From assembly GCA_038530555.1 (NCBI GenBank), contig JBCBCN010000001.1, positions 434,001 to 498,000 on the forward strand: a stretch of DNA of 64,000 nt, given 5' to 3'. The notes beneath the pieces are model-generated. The model was given only the letters and a program-made list of their open reading frames with translations, was not told where the DNA came from and made no database searches. A program made the translations under genes and the position numbers. Position 1 is the first letter of the stretch. Every line of letters starts with the position of its first letter. Source of the stretch: HKCCE3408 sp038530555. Its GTDB lineage: Bacteria > Pseudomonadota > Alphaproteobacteria > Rhodobacterales > Rhodobacteraceae. Of the stretch, positions 26,096 through 34,158 are shown piece after piece.

Positions 26096-26591
26096 CGGCG
26101 GCCACCTTGAGCGAGACGATATGGTCGGGCTTCGCGGGCGGCTCACCGCGGGTGATCGCATCGATCAGATCCATACCCTCGGTGACGCGGCCATAGACGG
26201 TGTATTGACCGTTGAGGAAATGATTGTCGCTGAAATTAATGAAAAATTGGCTGTTGGCGCTGTCTGGGTTCGAGGACCGCGCCGCGCCCAAAGTGCCGCG
26301 ATCATGGGGGATGCGGGAAAACTCCGCCGGGACATCAGGCTTGCTTGAGCCGCCGGTGCCCACACGGTGCATGTTGGGCTGCGGGCCCTTGCCGTGCTCC
26401 ACATCGCCGGTTTGCGCCATAAACCCGTCGATCACCCGGTGAAAGACCACCGCGTCATAGGCGCCCTCACGCGCAAGCTCCTTTATCCGCTCACAGTGCT
26501 GCGGCGCGATATCGGGCAATAGTTCAATCGTCACGATGCCGGAGCCAAGCTCCATTAACAGGATATTTTCGGGGTCTTTCGGATCCGCCAT
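26088..26591 (-). CDS. Cytosolic cyclophilin-type peptidyl-prolyl isomerase
   Basis: A 167-aa cyclophilin without a signal peptide (MADPKDPENILLMELGSGIVTIELL). The active-site pattern is VVFHRVIDGFMAQTGDVEHG, then GTLGAARSSNPDSANSQFFIN and HFLNGQYTVYGRV. Compared with its neighbour it carries the extra GKGPQPNMHRVGTGGSSKPD loop found in PpiB-type proteins. ATG 26591 is chosen because the longer frame upstream runs into the coaD gene and lacks resemblance. It is the first gene of the two-cyclophilin unit and lies 88 bases downstream of coaD on the same strand. Confidence 0.92.
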   Translation of the reverse strand: MADPKDPENILLMELGSGIVTIELLPDIAPQHCERIKELAREGAYDAVVFHRVIDGFMAQTGDVEHGKGPQPNMHRVGTGGSSKPDVPAEFSRIPHDRGTLGAARSSNPDSANSQFFINFSDNHFLNGQYTVYGRVTEGMDLIDAITRGEPPAKPDHIVSLKVAADA

Positions 26592-26679
26592 AGCGCGCCT
26601 CATATGTGGAATTTGCGCGACACTATGGCGATTGGCGGCGGAGGGAAAGGCCCTGCGCCGGACCCTGCGCCACGCTGTT

Positions 26680-27183
26680 CTAGCCTTCGAGTTTGTCCAC
26701 CAAGGCGCGGGCCACGGCAGGCGGGACGAAGGGGCTGACATCGCCACCCAGACGGGCGATCTCCTTGACCAGTTTCGACGCGATCGCCTGATGATGCGCC
26801 TCGGCCATCAGGAACACAGTAACGATGTCGGGGTCGAGCTTACGGTTCATGCCGACCATCTGAAACTCATACTCGAAATCGGCCACGGCGCGCAGGCCGC
26901 GCACGATCATCTGAGCGCCCACATCGCGGGCGCAATGGACCAATAGGTTGTCAAAAGGATGCGCCACGATCTCAACGCCCGTCTCGCGGGCCAGATCGGC
27001 GCATTCGGCCTCGACCATGGCCACCCGCTCTTGCAGGCTGAACAACGGGCCTTTGTCCTGGTTGATCGCCACCCCGATCACCAGCTTATCGACCAGCCGG
27101 CAGGCGCGTTTAACGATATCCATATGCCCCAGCGTGATCGGATCGAACGTGCCAGGATAGAGCGCGGTTTTGATGCTTGCCAT
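26680..27183 (-). CDS. coaD: Phosphopantetheine adenylyltransferase
   Basis: A 167-aa nucleotidyltransferase that makes dephospho-CoA from 4'-phosphopantetheine and ATP, the penultimate CoA step. Motifs: ALYPGTFDPITLGHMDIVKRA (T/HxGH nucleotide site), KGPLFSLQERVAMVEAEC, VIVRGLRAVADFEYEFQM and a C-terminal PFVPPAVARALVDKLEG. Size is standard. ATG 27183 with GGGAGGGACATTCC upstream is the start; the longer frame adds unconserved residues. It leads the coaD-cyclophilin gene string. Confidence 0.95.
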   Translation of the reverse strand: MASIKTALYPGTFDPITLGHMDIVKRACRLVDKLVIGVAINQDKGPLFSLQERVAMVEAECADLARETGVEIVAHPFDNLLVHCARDVGAQMIVRGLRAVADFEYEFQMVGMNRKLDPDIVTVFLMAEAHHQAIASKLVKEIARLGGDVSPFVPPAVARALVDKLEG

Positions 27184-27374
27184 GGAATGTCCCTCCCTCG
27201 CGGGCCCCGCTTGTTGGGGCCTTTGTTGCGAGGTGAAGGGGCCGAGGCAAGGGTTAAGCGTTGCGAGAGCGGCGCCTGCGTGGCCGCTGAGCCGCATCTG
27301 GAAAGCCGTTTTGAACCGCTCCCCCGCCTGTGCCGACAAAGAAGAAGACAACATCGGGAAGAGTGAGACGGCGC

Positions 27375-27632
27375 ATGCGCATCGGATTTATCGAGAAAAT
27401 GGCCGCGCAAACGATGGCCAGCAAAGGCGTGAACCGGAACGCGGCGCTGGCGCGTCATGCATTATTATGGTCAATTTTCGCGGGCGCATGCTTGGCGGTC
27501 TGGGCCTTTGCGCCCATCGAAGGCGTCATGATTAGCCGTCGCAGCTCCGAGGCGCCGCTGGATTTTATCCTTGTTGCCAGCAGCGGGCTGTTCCTGCTTC
27601 TCGCTCTGGCCTGCTGGATGAGCCGGGATTAG
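27375..27632 (+). CDS. Small two-helix membrane protein, hypothetical
   Basis: An 85-aa protein with a basic N-terminus (MRIGFIEKMAAQTMASKGVNRN) and two hydrophobic segments (HALLWSIFAGACLAVWAFAP and FILVASSGLFLLLALACWM). The topology suggests an inner-membrane protein with both ends inside. ATG 27375 is used; a GTG 45 bases upstream is possible. It is divergent from coaD and overlaps by 4 bases the end of the next gene on the opposite strand. No family recognised. Confidence 0.6.
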   Translation: MRIGFIEKMAAQTMASKGVNRNAALARHALLWSIFAGACLAVWAFAPIEGVMISRRSSEAPLDFILVASSGLFLLLALACWMSRD

Positions 27633-27982
27633 CGCCCGGGTCCGCGCTTACCGCGCCAAGTGAGGCTTTGGCGGTTGAGCGCGGCCAGATCTTCGCGACC
27701 CTCCAGCACGGCTTGGCCTAGCTGGGTCGCGCGGGTCAGGATCGGCTCGGGCGCGTGGGCATAGGCCGGACGACCCGCGATCACGTCATACCAACGCGCC
27801 CCGCAGGCATGGTCGAGCAGGATGCGCTGAAAGCAATGGTCGAAATGCACCGGCCAGGGCCTGCCCTCCGCCCGCGCCTTGCGCGCTGCTTGGGGCAGGT
27901 CGCGCCGGGTGAGGTCGAGCCAGAGACGCTCCAGGTCTTGGCGGGTGTCGGGCTGGGCCGGTTGGAATAGGTCGTGCTGCAT
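27629..27982 (-). CDS. Conserved hypothetical protein
   Basis: A 117-aa soluble protein rich in Arg, Trp and Leu: LERLWLDLTRRDLPQAA, WPVHFDHCFQRILLDHACG, RWYDVIAGRPAYAHAPEPIL and ALNRQSLTWRGKRGPGR. The pattern is familiar from roseobacter genomes, where similar genes are sometimes named GCN5-like, but no acetyl-CoA loop (Q/RxxGxG/A) is visible, so I do not accept that name. It is convergent with the two-helix membrane protein and has no partner on its own strand. Confidence 0.7.
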   Translation of the reverse strand: MQHDLFQPAQPDTRQDLERLWLDLTRRDLPQAARKARAEGRPWPVHFDHCFQRILLDHACGARWYDVIAGRPAYAHAPEPILTRATQLGQAVLEGREDLAALNRQSLTWRGKRGPGR

Positions 27983-28110
27983 GGGGTGGAGGTGGCGCGG
28001 GTGCGGCGCGGGGCAAGGTCTATCGGCGGCGGCCCGAAAGGCGGTATGGTGGCCATTGAAGTTCCATGGAATGTCGGTCCGGTATGAACGGCAAAAGCGA
28101 GGTGCGCGCG

Positions 28111-28742
28111 ATGGCTCACGTTTTTGATAAGAGTGTGGGCAGGGTCCAGATCCCTGTCGGGATGCCTGATTGGGAAGAGCGTTATATGAATCCCGCCAGG
28201 ATCAGCGAAGGTACTGCCGCTGTAGGTGCGTGGCGCGACGCTAAACGCAAATCAGTGCCGGAATAACTACCGAAGTTTCTCGTTGCCGACAGACCCCGCA
28301 AGACTTGGCCTTATGCATTCGAAGGTGTGAACGGTATTCTTGTGGTCTCCGGCCGCGCCAACGAGATTATCGAGCGCTTTGATCCGGGCCTGCATCAGTT
28401 TTTGAGGTGCCCCTGCGCACCAAACGCGGCGTCGAGATCGAAGGACCTTGGTTCATCATGAATGTGACCGTGCGGCAGAGCTCCATCGTCGTGAAAAAGT
28501 CCCGCGTCCTGGTGAACCCGAATTTCCCTGACAAGCTCTGCTCATTTTATCCCACCAGCGATACGAAGGATGTCATCGTCGATCGGGATCAACTTTCACC
28601 TGATATCCATTTCTGGCGCGAAGCCAGGTTCCAGGGAAGCCTCCTAGGCTCCGACGCCTTTGTTGCCGCGCTCAAAGAGGTGGGGGTGAAGTTCTTTTCC
28701 TCGTATCCCGCGACCGATCTCAGCACACTTGGTGAGGGCTGA
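28111..28742 (+). pseudogene. Broken Imm11/DUF1629-like gene (nonsense plus frameshift)
   Basis: Starting at ATG 28111 (MAHVFDKSVGRVQIP), the frame stops at TAA 28264-28266, yet the same frame continues directly with LPKFLVADRPRKTWPYAFEG, GILVVSGRANEIIERFDPGLHQF. At 28399-28403 a run of five T appears to have lost one base; the reading then continues one frame over as EVPLRTKRGVEIEGPWFIMN and on to KEVGVKFFSSYPATDLSTLGEG, stop at 28742. Joined, the about 210-residue product has the shape of the Imm11 (DUF1629) family, immunity proteins of polymorphic toxin systems. Two independent lesions argue for a genuine pseudogene. No toxin gene is adjacent. Confidence 0.75.
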
Positions 28743-28866
28743 GACCGCCCCGCAGCCCAACCGGCCACCCCAACGCGCCCCGAAAACCGCCCCCGCACGC
28801 CCCCTCTTTGCCAAGCCCGCAAAAGCGGTATAGGCCGGAGGCAACGAATTTGCGGGAGGAGCAGTC

Positions 28867-30366
28867 ATGCAAGAGATCGGACATTGGATCAACGGCGCCC
28901 ATGTGGCGGGCACGTCGGGGCGCAGCGCGGATGTGTTCAATCCCGCCACGGGCGAAGTGCAGGCCCGCGTGGCGCTGGCCTCTCGCGCCGAGCTTGACGC
29001 CGCCGTGGCCGCCGCCGCCGCCGCGCAACCCGCCTGGGCCGCGATGAACCCGCAGCGCCGGGCGCGGGTGATGATGCGCTTTGTGGCGCTCCTTCAGCGT
29101 GACATGGACAAACTGGCCGAGGCGCTGAGCCGCGAGCATGGCAAGACCATTCCCGACGCCAAAGGCGATGTGCAGCGCGGCCTGGAAGTGGTCGAGTTCT
29201 GCATCGGCGCGCCGCATATGCTCAAAGGCGAGTTCACCGACAATGCGGGCCCCGGCATCGACATGTATTCCATGCGCCAGCCCTTGGGCGTGGCTGCCGG
29301 GATCACGCCCTTCAACTTCCCCGCGATGATCCCGATGTGGAAAATGGCGCCCGCGCTGGTTTGCGGCAACGCGTTCATCCTCAAGCCGTCCGAACGCGAC
29401 CCCTCCGTGCCGATGATGCTCGCCGAGCTGATGCAGGAGGCTGGGCTGCCCGATGGCGTTCTGCAAGTGGTCAACGGCGACAAAGAAGCGGTCGACGCGA
29501 TCCTCGACAATGAAGAGATCGGCGGCGTGGGCTTTGTCGGCTCCACCCCGATCGCGGCCTATATCTACGAGCGCGGCTGCGCCAACGGCAAGCGCGTGCA
29601 GTGCTTCGGCGGCGCCAAGAACCACATGATCATCATGCCCGACGCCGATCTCGATCAGGCCGCCGACGCGCTCGTGGGTGCGGGTTATGGCGCGGCGGGC
29701 GAACGCTGCATGGCGATCTCGGTGGCCGTGCCCGTGGGTGAGGCGACCGCGGACAAGCTGATCGAAAAGCTCGTGCCGCGGATCGAGGCCCTAAAGGTCG
29801 GCCCCTACACGGCGGGCGATGACATCGATTATGGCCCTGTCGTCACGTCTGCGGCCAAGGCGAATATCGAGCGCCTGGTCGAAAGCGGCGTGTCGGAAGG
29901 CGCGGAGCTTGTGGTTGATGGGCGCGGCTTCAAGATGCAGGGCTATGAAGACGGCTTTTTCATCGGCCCACATCTCTTTGACCGGGTGACGAAGGATATG
30001 GAGATCTACCGAAACGAGATCTTTGGCCCGGTTTTGTCGACCGTGCGTGCCCAGACCTATGAAGAGGCGCTCGGCCTGGCGATGGACCACGAATACGGCA
30101 ACGGCACGGCGATCTTTACCCGAGACGGCGACACCGCCCGTGACTTCGCCAGTCGGATCAATATTGGCATGGTGGGCGTGAATGTGCCGATCCCCGTGCC
30201 GCTGGCCTACCACACCTTCGGGGGCTGGAAGAAATCGGTCTTCGGCGATCTCAACCAACACGGCGCCGACGCGTTCCGGTTCTACACAAGGACCAAAACG
30301 GTCACGGCACGCTGGCCCTCGGGCATCAAAGAAGGCGGCGAGTTCACCATCCCTGTTATGGAGTGA
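28867..30366 (+). CDS. mmsA: CoA-acylating methylmalonate-semialdehyde dehydrogenase
   Basis: A 499-aa aldehyde dehydrogenase converting methylmalonate semialdehyde (valine pathway) or malonate semialdehyde, with CoA, to propionyl- or acetyl-CoA. The catalytic Cys281 lies in GAAGERCMAIS, the MmsA-specific context. Other motifs: ITPFNFPAMIPMWKMAPAL, FILKPSERDPSVP, GFVGSTPIAAYIYERG and EIFGPVLSTVRA. The Glu general base of ordinary ALDHs is replaced by CFGGAKNHMI, as known for the CoA-dependent family. SD GGGAGGAG precedes ATG 28867. It begins the valine-degradation region completed by the genes at 32.4-36.1 kb. Confidence 0.96.
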   Translation: MQEIGHWINGAHVAGTSGRSADVFNPATGEVQARVALASRAELDAAVAAAAAAQPAWAAMNPQRRARVMMRFVALLQRDMDKLAEALSREHGKTIPDAKGDVQRGLEVVEFCIGAPHMLKGEFTDNAGPGIDMYSMRQPLGVAAGITPFNFPAMIPMWKMAPALVCGNAFILKPSERDPSVPMMLAELMQEAGLPDGVLQVVNGDKEAVDAILDNEEIGGVGFVGSTPIAAYIYERGCANGKRVQCFGGAKNHMIIMPDADLDQAADALVGAGYGAAGERCMAISVAVPVGEATADKLIEKLVPRIEALKVGPYTAGDDIDYGPVVTSAAKANIERLVESGVSEGAELVVDGRGFKMQGYEDGFFIGPHLFDRVTKDMEIYRNEIFGPVLSTVRAQTYEEALGLAMDHEYGNGTAIFTRDGDTARDFASRINIGMVGVNVPIPVPLAYHTFGGWKKSVFGDLNQHGADAFRFYTRTKTVTARWPSGIKEGGEFTIPVME

Positions 30367-30370
30367 GCGT

Positions 30371-30590
30371 CGGCGCGGCGAAGCCGGCAAACGCTCCAGT
30401 GGAGCGTTTGAGACGCGAACGGGCGGAGCCTAACCGATCCGCGCTCAGCGCGGCAAATGCTCCAGTGGAGCATTTGAGGTCCGAACGGGCGGAGCCCAGG
30501 CTAAGTGGCGAGGCCGCCAAACGCTCCAGTGGGGCGTCTGAGGTCCAAACGGGCGGAGCCCTGTCGACTTGGCGAAGCTGCCAAACGATA
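30371..30590. repeat. Tandem family of palindromic units (3 full, 1 truncated)
   Basis: Each unit reads GGCGAAGCCGGCAAACGCTC-like lead, hairpin core, then GAGGTCCGAACGGGCGGAGCC-like tail (consensus, quoted in parts). Cores start at 30388, 30454 and 30518, so the period is 64-66 bases. Core 1 has perfect 10-bp arms CAAACGCTCC / GGAGCGTTTG around AGT. Core 2 has CAAATGCTCC / GGAGCATTTG: both arms changed together. Core 3 has a mismatched right arm (GGGGCGTCTG). A fourth copy, near 30571, keeps only the lead (GGCGAAGCTGCCAAACG). Confidence 0.85.
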
Positions 30591-30753
30591 TAGCCGAGCC
30601 ACTTCGCCTGCCTACCCACCCTAAAACCAGGCTCAGAACGGTCGCCACGCCCTAAATTCGCCCCAGTTGCCAAGAGCGCAGGGGTCTCTGCCGACAGTGA
30701 TTGGTTGTAGAGGTTTCCTTGAAGCGCGCTTACACGCCACGCCTAAAATAGTA

Positions 30754-30786
30754 AGGCGCGGAAAGGGTTTATCCCCGTCCGCGCCT
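30754..30786. other. Stem-loop in mmsA downstream region
   Basis: Perfect 9-bp arms AGGCGCGGA / TCCGCGCCT, with an inner GGG / CCC pairing around TTTAT. AAAA follows on the plus strand. Possibly a transcript end or a mobile-element relic; function not evident. Confidence 0.45.
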
Positions 30787-30828
30787 AAAACTCATTACCG
30801 GTGTCTGACAGGTCCCCAGCAGACCGCA

Positions 30829-31053
30829 ATTGATTACCCCAACAAGCTGATCGCATTGTCGCCCCAATTCAACTCAATTTTGCCAGATTTACCAAAAGGT
30901 AAGGAAATCCGGACGTCAGAGGTGCAAAAGGCCGATAATCTAGCAACACTTTGGCGTAATTTTGGAAACAATGCTCCATTACAGGATAAATTGTTGCCGG
31001 TTTTTCCTACTGCGGCCGAGGCAAAGGCCACCAAGATCGACGCGTCACGATAG
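30829..31053 (+). pseudogene. Possible decayed coding segment
   Basis: One frame running to TAG 31051-31053 gives protein-like text (YPNKLIALSPQFNSILPDLP, TLWRNFGNNAPLQDKLLPVF) with lower GC than its neighbours. It has no SD or credible start in its left part. It may be the 3' end of a lost gene brought in with the repeats. Low certainty; it could be chance. Confidence 0.25.
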
Positions 31054-31154
31054 AATCACCTTGTTCCGGACAAGAAGACGCCGCTGCGCAGAAAACGTGC
31101 AAAGCGGGTCCCGACCGGATATCAAGGCAGATGCCGCGCAAAAGGATCCGCACC

Positions 31155-32330
31155 ATGGCAGCGCCGAAAATCCTCCGGCCCCGACCCAAACAGACGCAAC
31201 GCGCCGCACTGCCGCCGCTGACCCTGGGCATTGAGGAAGAATATCTCCTGGTCGACCGCGAGACCCGCGATCTGGCCGAGGCGCCCGACGCGTTGATGGC
31301 AGCCTGCTCCGAGACCCTGGCCGATCAGGTCAGTCCAGAATTTCTCCAATGTCAGATCGAGATCGGCACGCGCGTCATGCAGTCGATCTCGGATGCCCGC
31401 GATGAGCTGCGCTGGCTAAGACGCACGGTGCATGATTGCGCCGCGGAATTCGGCCTCGCCCCCATCGCCGTTTCTTGCCATCCCTTTGCTGACTGGAAGG
31501 CGCAGACCCACACCAAACGCGACCGCTACACCGCCTTGGCGCGTGATCTCGGCGGTGTGGCTGAGCGGCTGCTGATCTGCGGCTGCCACGTCCATGTCGG
31601 GATCGAGGATGAGGATCTGCGCGTCGATCTTATGGGACAGTTGAGCTATTTCCTGCCCCATCTTTTGGCGCTCAGCACATCGTCACCGTTCTGGCAGGGG
31701 CGCGATACCGGGCTTGCGAGCTATCGGCTCAGCGTCTTCGACAACCTGCCGCGTACCGGCTTGCCGCCGCTTTTGAGCTCAGGTGCGGAATATCAGCGGA
31801 CCGTCGCCGTCCTCACCGAGTTGGAGCTGATCGAGGACGCCTCCAAGATCTGGTGGGACCTGCGCCCCTCGCACAATTTCCCAACGCTTGAGACGCGGAT
31901 CTGCGATGTGCAACCGCGGCTCGAAGACACGCTAAGCCTCGCGGCCCTGGTTCAATGTCTGACGCGCTATCTGCTCAGGCTGCGCGGTCGCAACCAGCGT
32001 TGGCGGATTTACGACCCGTTTTTGATCCAAGAAAATCGCTGGCGCGCGCAGCGTTATGGCACGCGGGAAGGCCTGGTGGATTTCGGGCGCCGTGAGATCG
32101 TGCCACTGGCCGAGTTGCTCGAGGAATTGATCGAGCTTTTGGCCAAGGATGCCAAGGCGCTTGGCTGCAGCGCGGAGCTGATGAACCTGCGCGGCATCGT
32201 CAGCGAGGGCAGTTCGGCCGATCGCCAACGCGCGGTTCTGAACGCGGCAAAGGCCGGTGGGGCCAGCCACGACGACGCCTTGCGCGCGGTGGTCGATGAT
32301 CTGATGGAAGAGTTCCGCGAGGGTCTTTGA
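31155..32330 (+). CDS. Carboxylate-amine ligase (GCS2/YbdK family)
   Basis: A 391-aa protein of the glutamate-cysteine ligase type 2 family. Key motif LTLGIEEEYLLVDRETRDL (Mg/ATP Glu cluster), then SPEFLQCQIEIGTRVM, CGCHVHVGIEDEDLRVDLM, and SHNFPTLETRICDVQPRLED. YbdK-type proteins have weak gamma-glutamylcysteine synthetase activity in vitro; the physiological substrate is not established. ATG 31155 is chosen because AAAGGA lies 8 bases before it; an ATG 24 bases upstream is possible. It interrupts the valine catabolic genes without obvious functional link. Confidence 0.9.
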   Translation: MAAPKILRPRPKQTQRAALPPLTLGIEEEYLLVDRETRDLAEAPDALMAACSETLADQVSPEFLQCQIEIGTRVMQSISDARDELRWLRRTVHDCAAEFGLAPIAVSCHPFADWKAQTHTKRDRYTALARDLGGVAERLLICGCHVHVGIEDEDLRVDLMGQLSYFLPHLLALSTSSPFWQGRDTGLASYRLSVFDNLPRTGLPPLLSSGAEYQRTVAVLTELELIEDASKIWWDLRPSHNFPTLETRICDVQPRLEDTLSLAALVQCLTRYLLRLRGRNQRWRIYDPFLIQENRWRAQRYGTREGLVDFGRREIVPLAELLEELIELLAKDAKALGCSAELMNLRGIVSEGSSADRQRAVLNAAKAGGASHDDALRAVVDDLMEEFREGL

Positions 32331-32429
32331 GCGGCCCTGCGCCACGCCCGCCCCTTGCCAAAACGCCCTTTTCAAGCTTAATTAAACACTCGTTCAATTA
32401 ACTAGCAGCCCTGCCCGCAAGAGGATGCC

Positions 32430-33575
32430 ATGGCCCTTGATCTCAGCTCAGAACAAGCCGCAATCTTCGATCTGGCCCGCGACTTTGGCAACGCCGAGAT
32501 CGCGCCCCACGCCCTAGCCTGGGAAAAAGAGGGCGAGATCCCCAAAGCACTCTGGGGCCAGCTGGCCGAGCTTGGCTTTGGTGGGCTTTATGTCTCCGAG
32601 GAGGCCGGCGGATCGGGGCTGAGCCGCCATGACGCGACGCTTGTCTTCGAGGCGCTTGCCATGGCCTGCCCGAGCGTGTCGGCGTTTTTATCGATCCACA
32701 ATATGGTCGCTTGGATGATCGACAACTGGGGCAGCGAAACGCTCAAGGCTAAGGTCCTGGGTGAGGCCGTCGCGATGGAGCGCTTCCTGGCCTATTGCCT
32801 GACCGAGCCGGGCTCGGGCTCGGACGCTGCGGCGCTCAAGACAAAGGCGATCCGCTCGAACGAAGGCTGGCGCCTGACAGGGACCAAGGCGTTCATCTCC
32901 GGCGGCGGCTATGCCGACGGCTATCTCGTGATGTGCCGCACGGGTGAGGACGGACCGCGCGGGATCTCTGCAATCGTGGTCGAAGACGGTGCCCCGGGCC
33001 TGAGCTTTGGCGGGCTTGAGGACAAGATGGGTTGGCGCGCGCAGCCCACCCGCCAGGTGCAGCTTGATGATTGCGCGGTGCCCGCCGAGAACCTCTTGGG
33101 CGAGGAAGGCCACGGCTTTCGCTACGCCATGGCCGGGCTCGATGGCGGGCGCCTCAACATCGCCGCCTGCTCGCTCGGCGCCGCCCAGGCCGCGCTCAAT
33201 ATGACGCTGAGCTACATGGCGGAACGCCGCGCCTTCGGCAAACCCATCGATCAGTTCCAGGCGTTGCAGTTCCGTCTGGCCGATATGGAGATCGAGCTGG
33301 CCGCCGCCCGCAGCCTGCTGCGCGAAGCGGCCCACGCACTCGATGAAAAGGCGCCGGATGCCACCAAGCGCTGCGCCATGGCCAAGAAATTCGTCACCGA
33401 AACCGGCAGCGCGGTCGCTGATCAGTGCCTCCAACTGCATGGCGGCTACGGCTACCTGGCCGATTACGGCATCGAAAAGATCGTGCGCGACCTGCGCGTG
33501 CACCAGATCCTGGAGGGCACGAACGAGATCATGCGCCTGATCGTGGCGCGTCAGATGCTGGCGGATCGGGGCTGA
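32430..33575 (+). CDS. Acyl-CoA dehydrogenase, probable isobutyryl-CoA dehydrogenase
   Basis: A 381-aa FAD enzyme. Signatures: CLTEPGSGSDAAALKTKA (FAD/substrate), TGTKAFISGGGYADGYLVMC, KMGWRAQPTRQVQLDDCAVP, RAFGKPIDQFQALQFRLADM and the C-terminal CLQLHGGYGYLADYGIEKIVRDLRVHQILEGTNEIMR (read as segments). The ILEGTNEIMR region holds the catalytic Glu position of the short-chain group. With mmsA, the 3-hydroxyisobutyryl-CoA hydrolase and mmsB alongside, it most likely oxidises isobutyryl-CoA to methacrylyl-CoA. SD AGAGG precedes ATG 32430. Confidence 0.92.
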   Translation: MALDLSSEQAAIFDLARDFGNAEIAPHALAWEKEGEIPKALWGQLAELGFGGLYVSEEAGGSGLSRHDATLVFEALAMACPSVSAFLSIHNMVAWMIDNWGSETLKAKVLGEAVAMERFLAYCLTEPGSGSDAAALKTKAIRSNEGWRLTGTKAFISGGGYADGYLVMCRTGEDGPRGISAIVVEDGAPGLSFGGLEDKMGWRAQPTRQVQLDDCAVPAENLLGEEGHGFRYAMAGLDGGRLNIAACSLGAAQAALNMTLSYMAERRAFGKPIDQFQALQFRLADMEIELAAARSLLREAAHALDEKAPDATKRCAMAKKFVTETGSAVADQCLQLHGGYGYLADYGIEKIVRDLRVHQILEGTNEIMRLIVARQMLADRG

Positions 33576-33947
33576 ATGATCCGAGCCTTGCGGTGGAGGT
33601 ACTACACCGCACTTCTCAACACAGCTGAGCAAGCGAGTGGTCCACTTGGGGTAAGCCACATCCAGTGGACGTTTTGGAAATGGGGCAGCACTGGGATTTT
33701 AGGGTCGTTTCTGGCCGCACTCGCAGCCGGTTTGCCCCTGGGAATCCTTTTCGGAGAGCAGACAGGTCTTGGGGCCGCCTCGATGGTCTTTATCTGCGGG
33801 TTCGCCCTTGCGGGGTATTTCATCCGAGATCTCTTCGGCCTCAGCATGGCCGTCTACCGTTGGACGCCCGCCGACAAAAGGCGGCAGCTCGCAAACCCTA
33901 TCGCGAAACGCGCCGCCGCAAAGCTTGCCGAGCTAGAGCGGGGTTGA
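33576..33947 (+). CDS. Small membrane protein, hypothetical
   Basis: A 123-aa protein whose ATG directly follows the acyl-CoA dehydrogenase stop. Two hydrophobic segments (GILGSFLAALAAGLPLGILFG and GAASMVFICGFALAGYFIRD) are flanked by basic ends (MIRALRWRYYTALLN; DKRRQLANPIAKRAAAKLAELERG). No family is recognised. Tight spacing suggests co-transcription with the dehydrogenase, but no metabolic link is visible. Confidence 0.6.
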   Translation: MIRALRWRYYTALLNTAEQASGPLGVSHIQWTFWKWGSTGILGSFLAALAAGLPLGILFGEQTGLGAASMVFICGFALAGYFIRDLFGLSMAVYRWTPADKRRQLANPIAKRAAAKLAELERG

Positions 33948-34021
33948 TTGGGCCCGGAGGCTGCCGCTTGCGCCCTGCCTATCGCAGGCCGTGCGGGGTG
34001 GTTTGCTCCGGGGCATCGAGC

Positions 34022-34063
34022 CCCTCCGCAAACCTTTTTGAGTATTTTTGGAAAAATGAAGGC
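34022..34063 (+). repeat. Dispersed gene-end element, copy 6
   Basis: CCCCTCCGCAAACCTTTTTG then AGTATTTTTGGAAAAATGAAGG. It lies 75 bases after the stop of the small membrane protein gene and before the hydrolase gene. Confidence 0.6.
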
Positions 34064-34158
34064 GGGCTCGGATTAGGGGGCCGAAAAATCCCCGGACTTG
34101 TCATCGAGCGCATTTGGTTTCATCCCTAGCGCGATCTAAACGAGAGGGCGCCGGCGCC

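Larger units (their letters stand above)
30367..31154. other. Intergenic region of 788 bases with palindromic repeats and a gene remnant
   Basis: The left 240 bases are three repeat units with hairpin cores (listed separately). A 33-base hairpin follows at 30754-30786. The right part (30830-31053) is AT-richer and carries a possible decayed coding segment. The last about 100 bases should hold the promoter of the YbdK-like gene. I see no intact gene here. Confidence 0.7.

Noticed and set aside
30388..30540. Repeats with regular spacing considered as a CRISPR array
   Set aside because: Only three units, the intervening sequence is itself conserved rather than unique, and no cas genes are present. 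REP-like palindromes explain it better.
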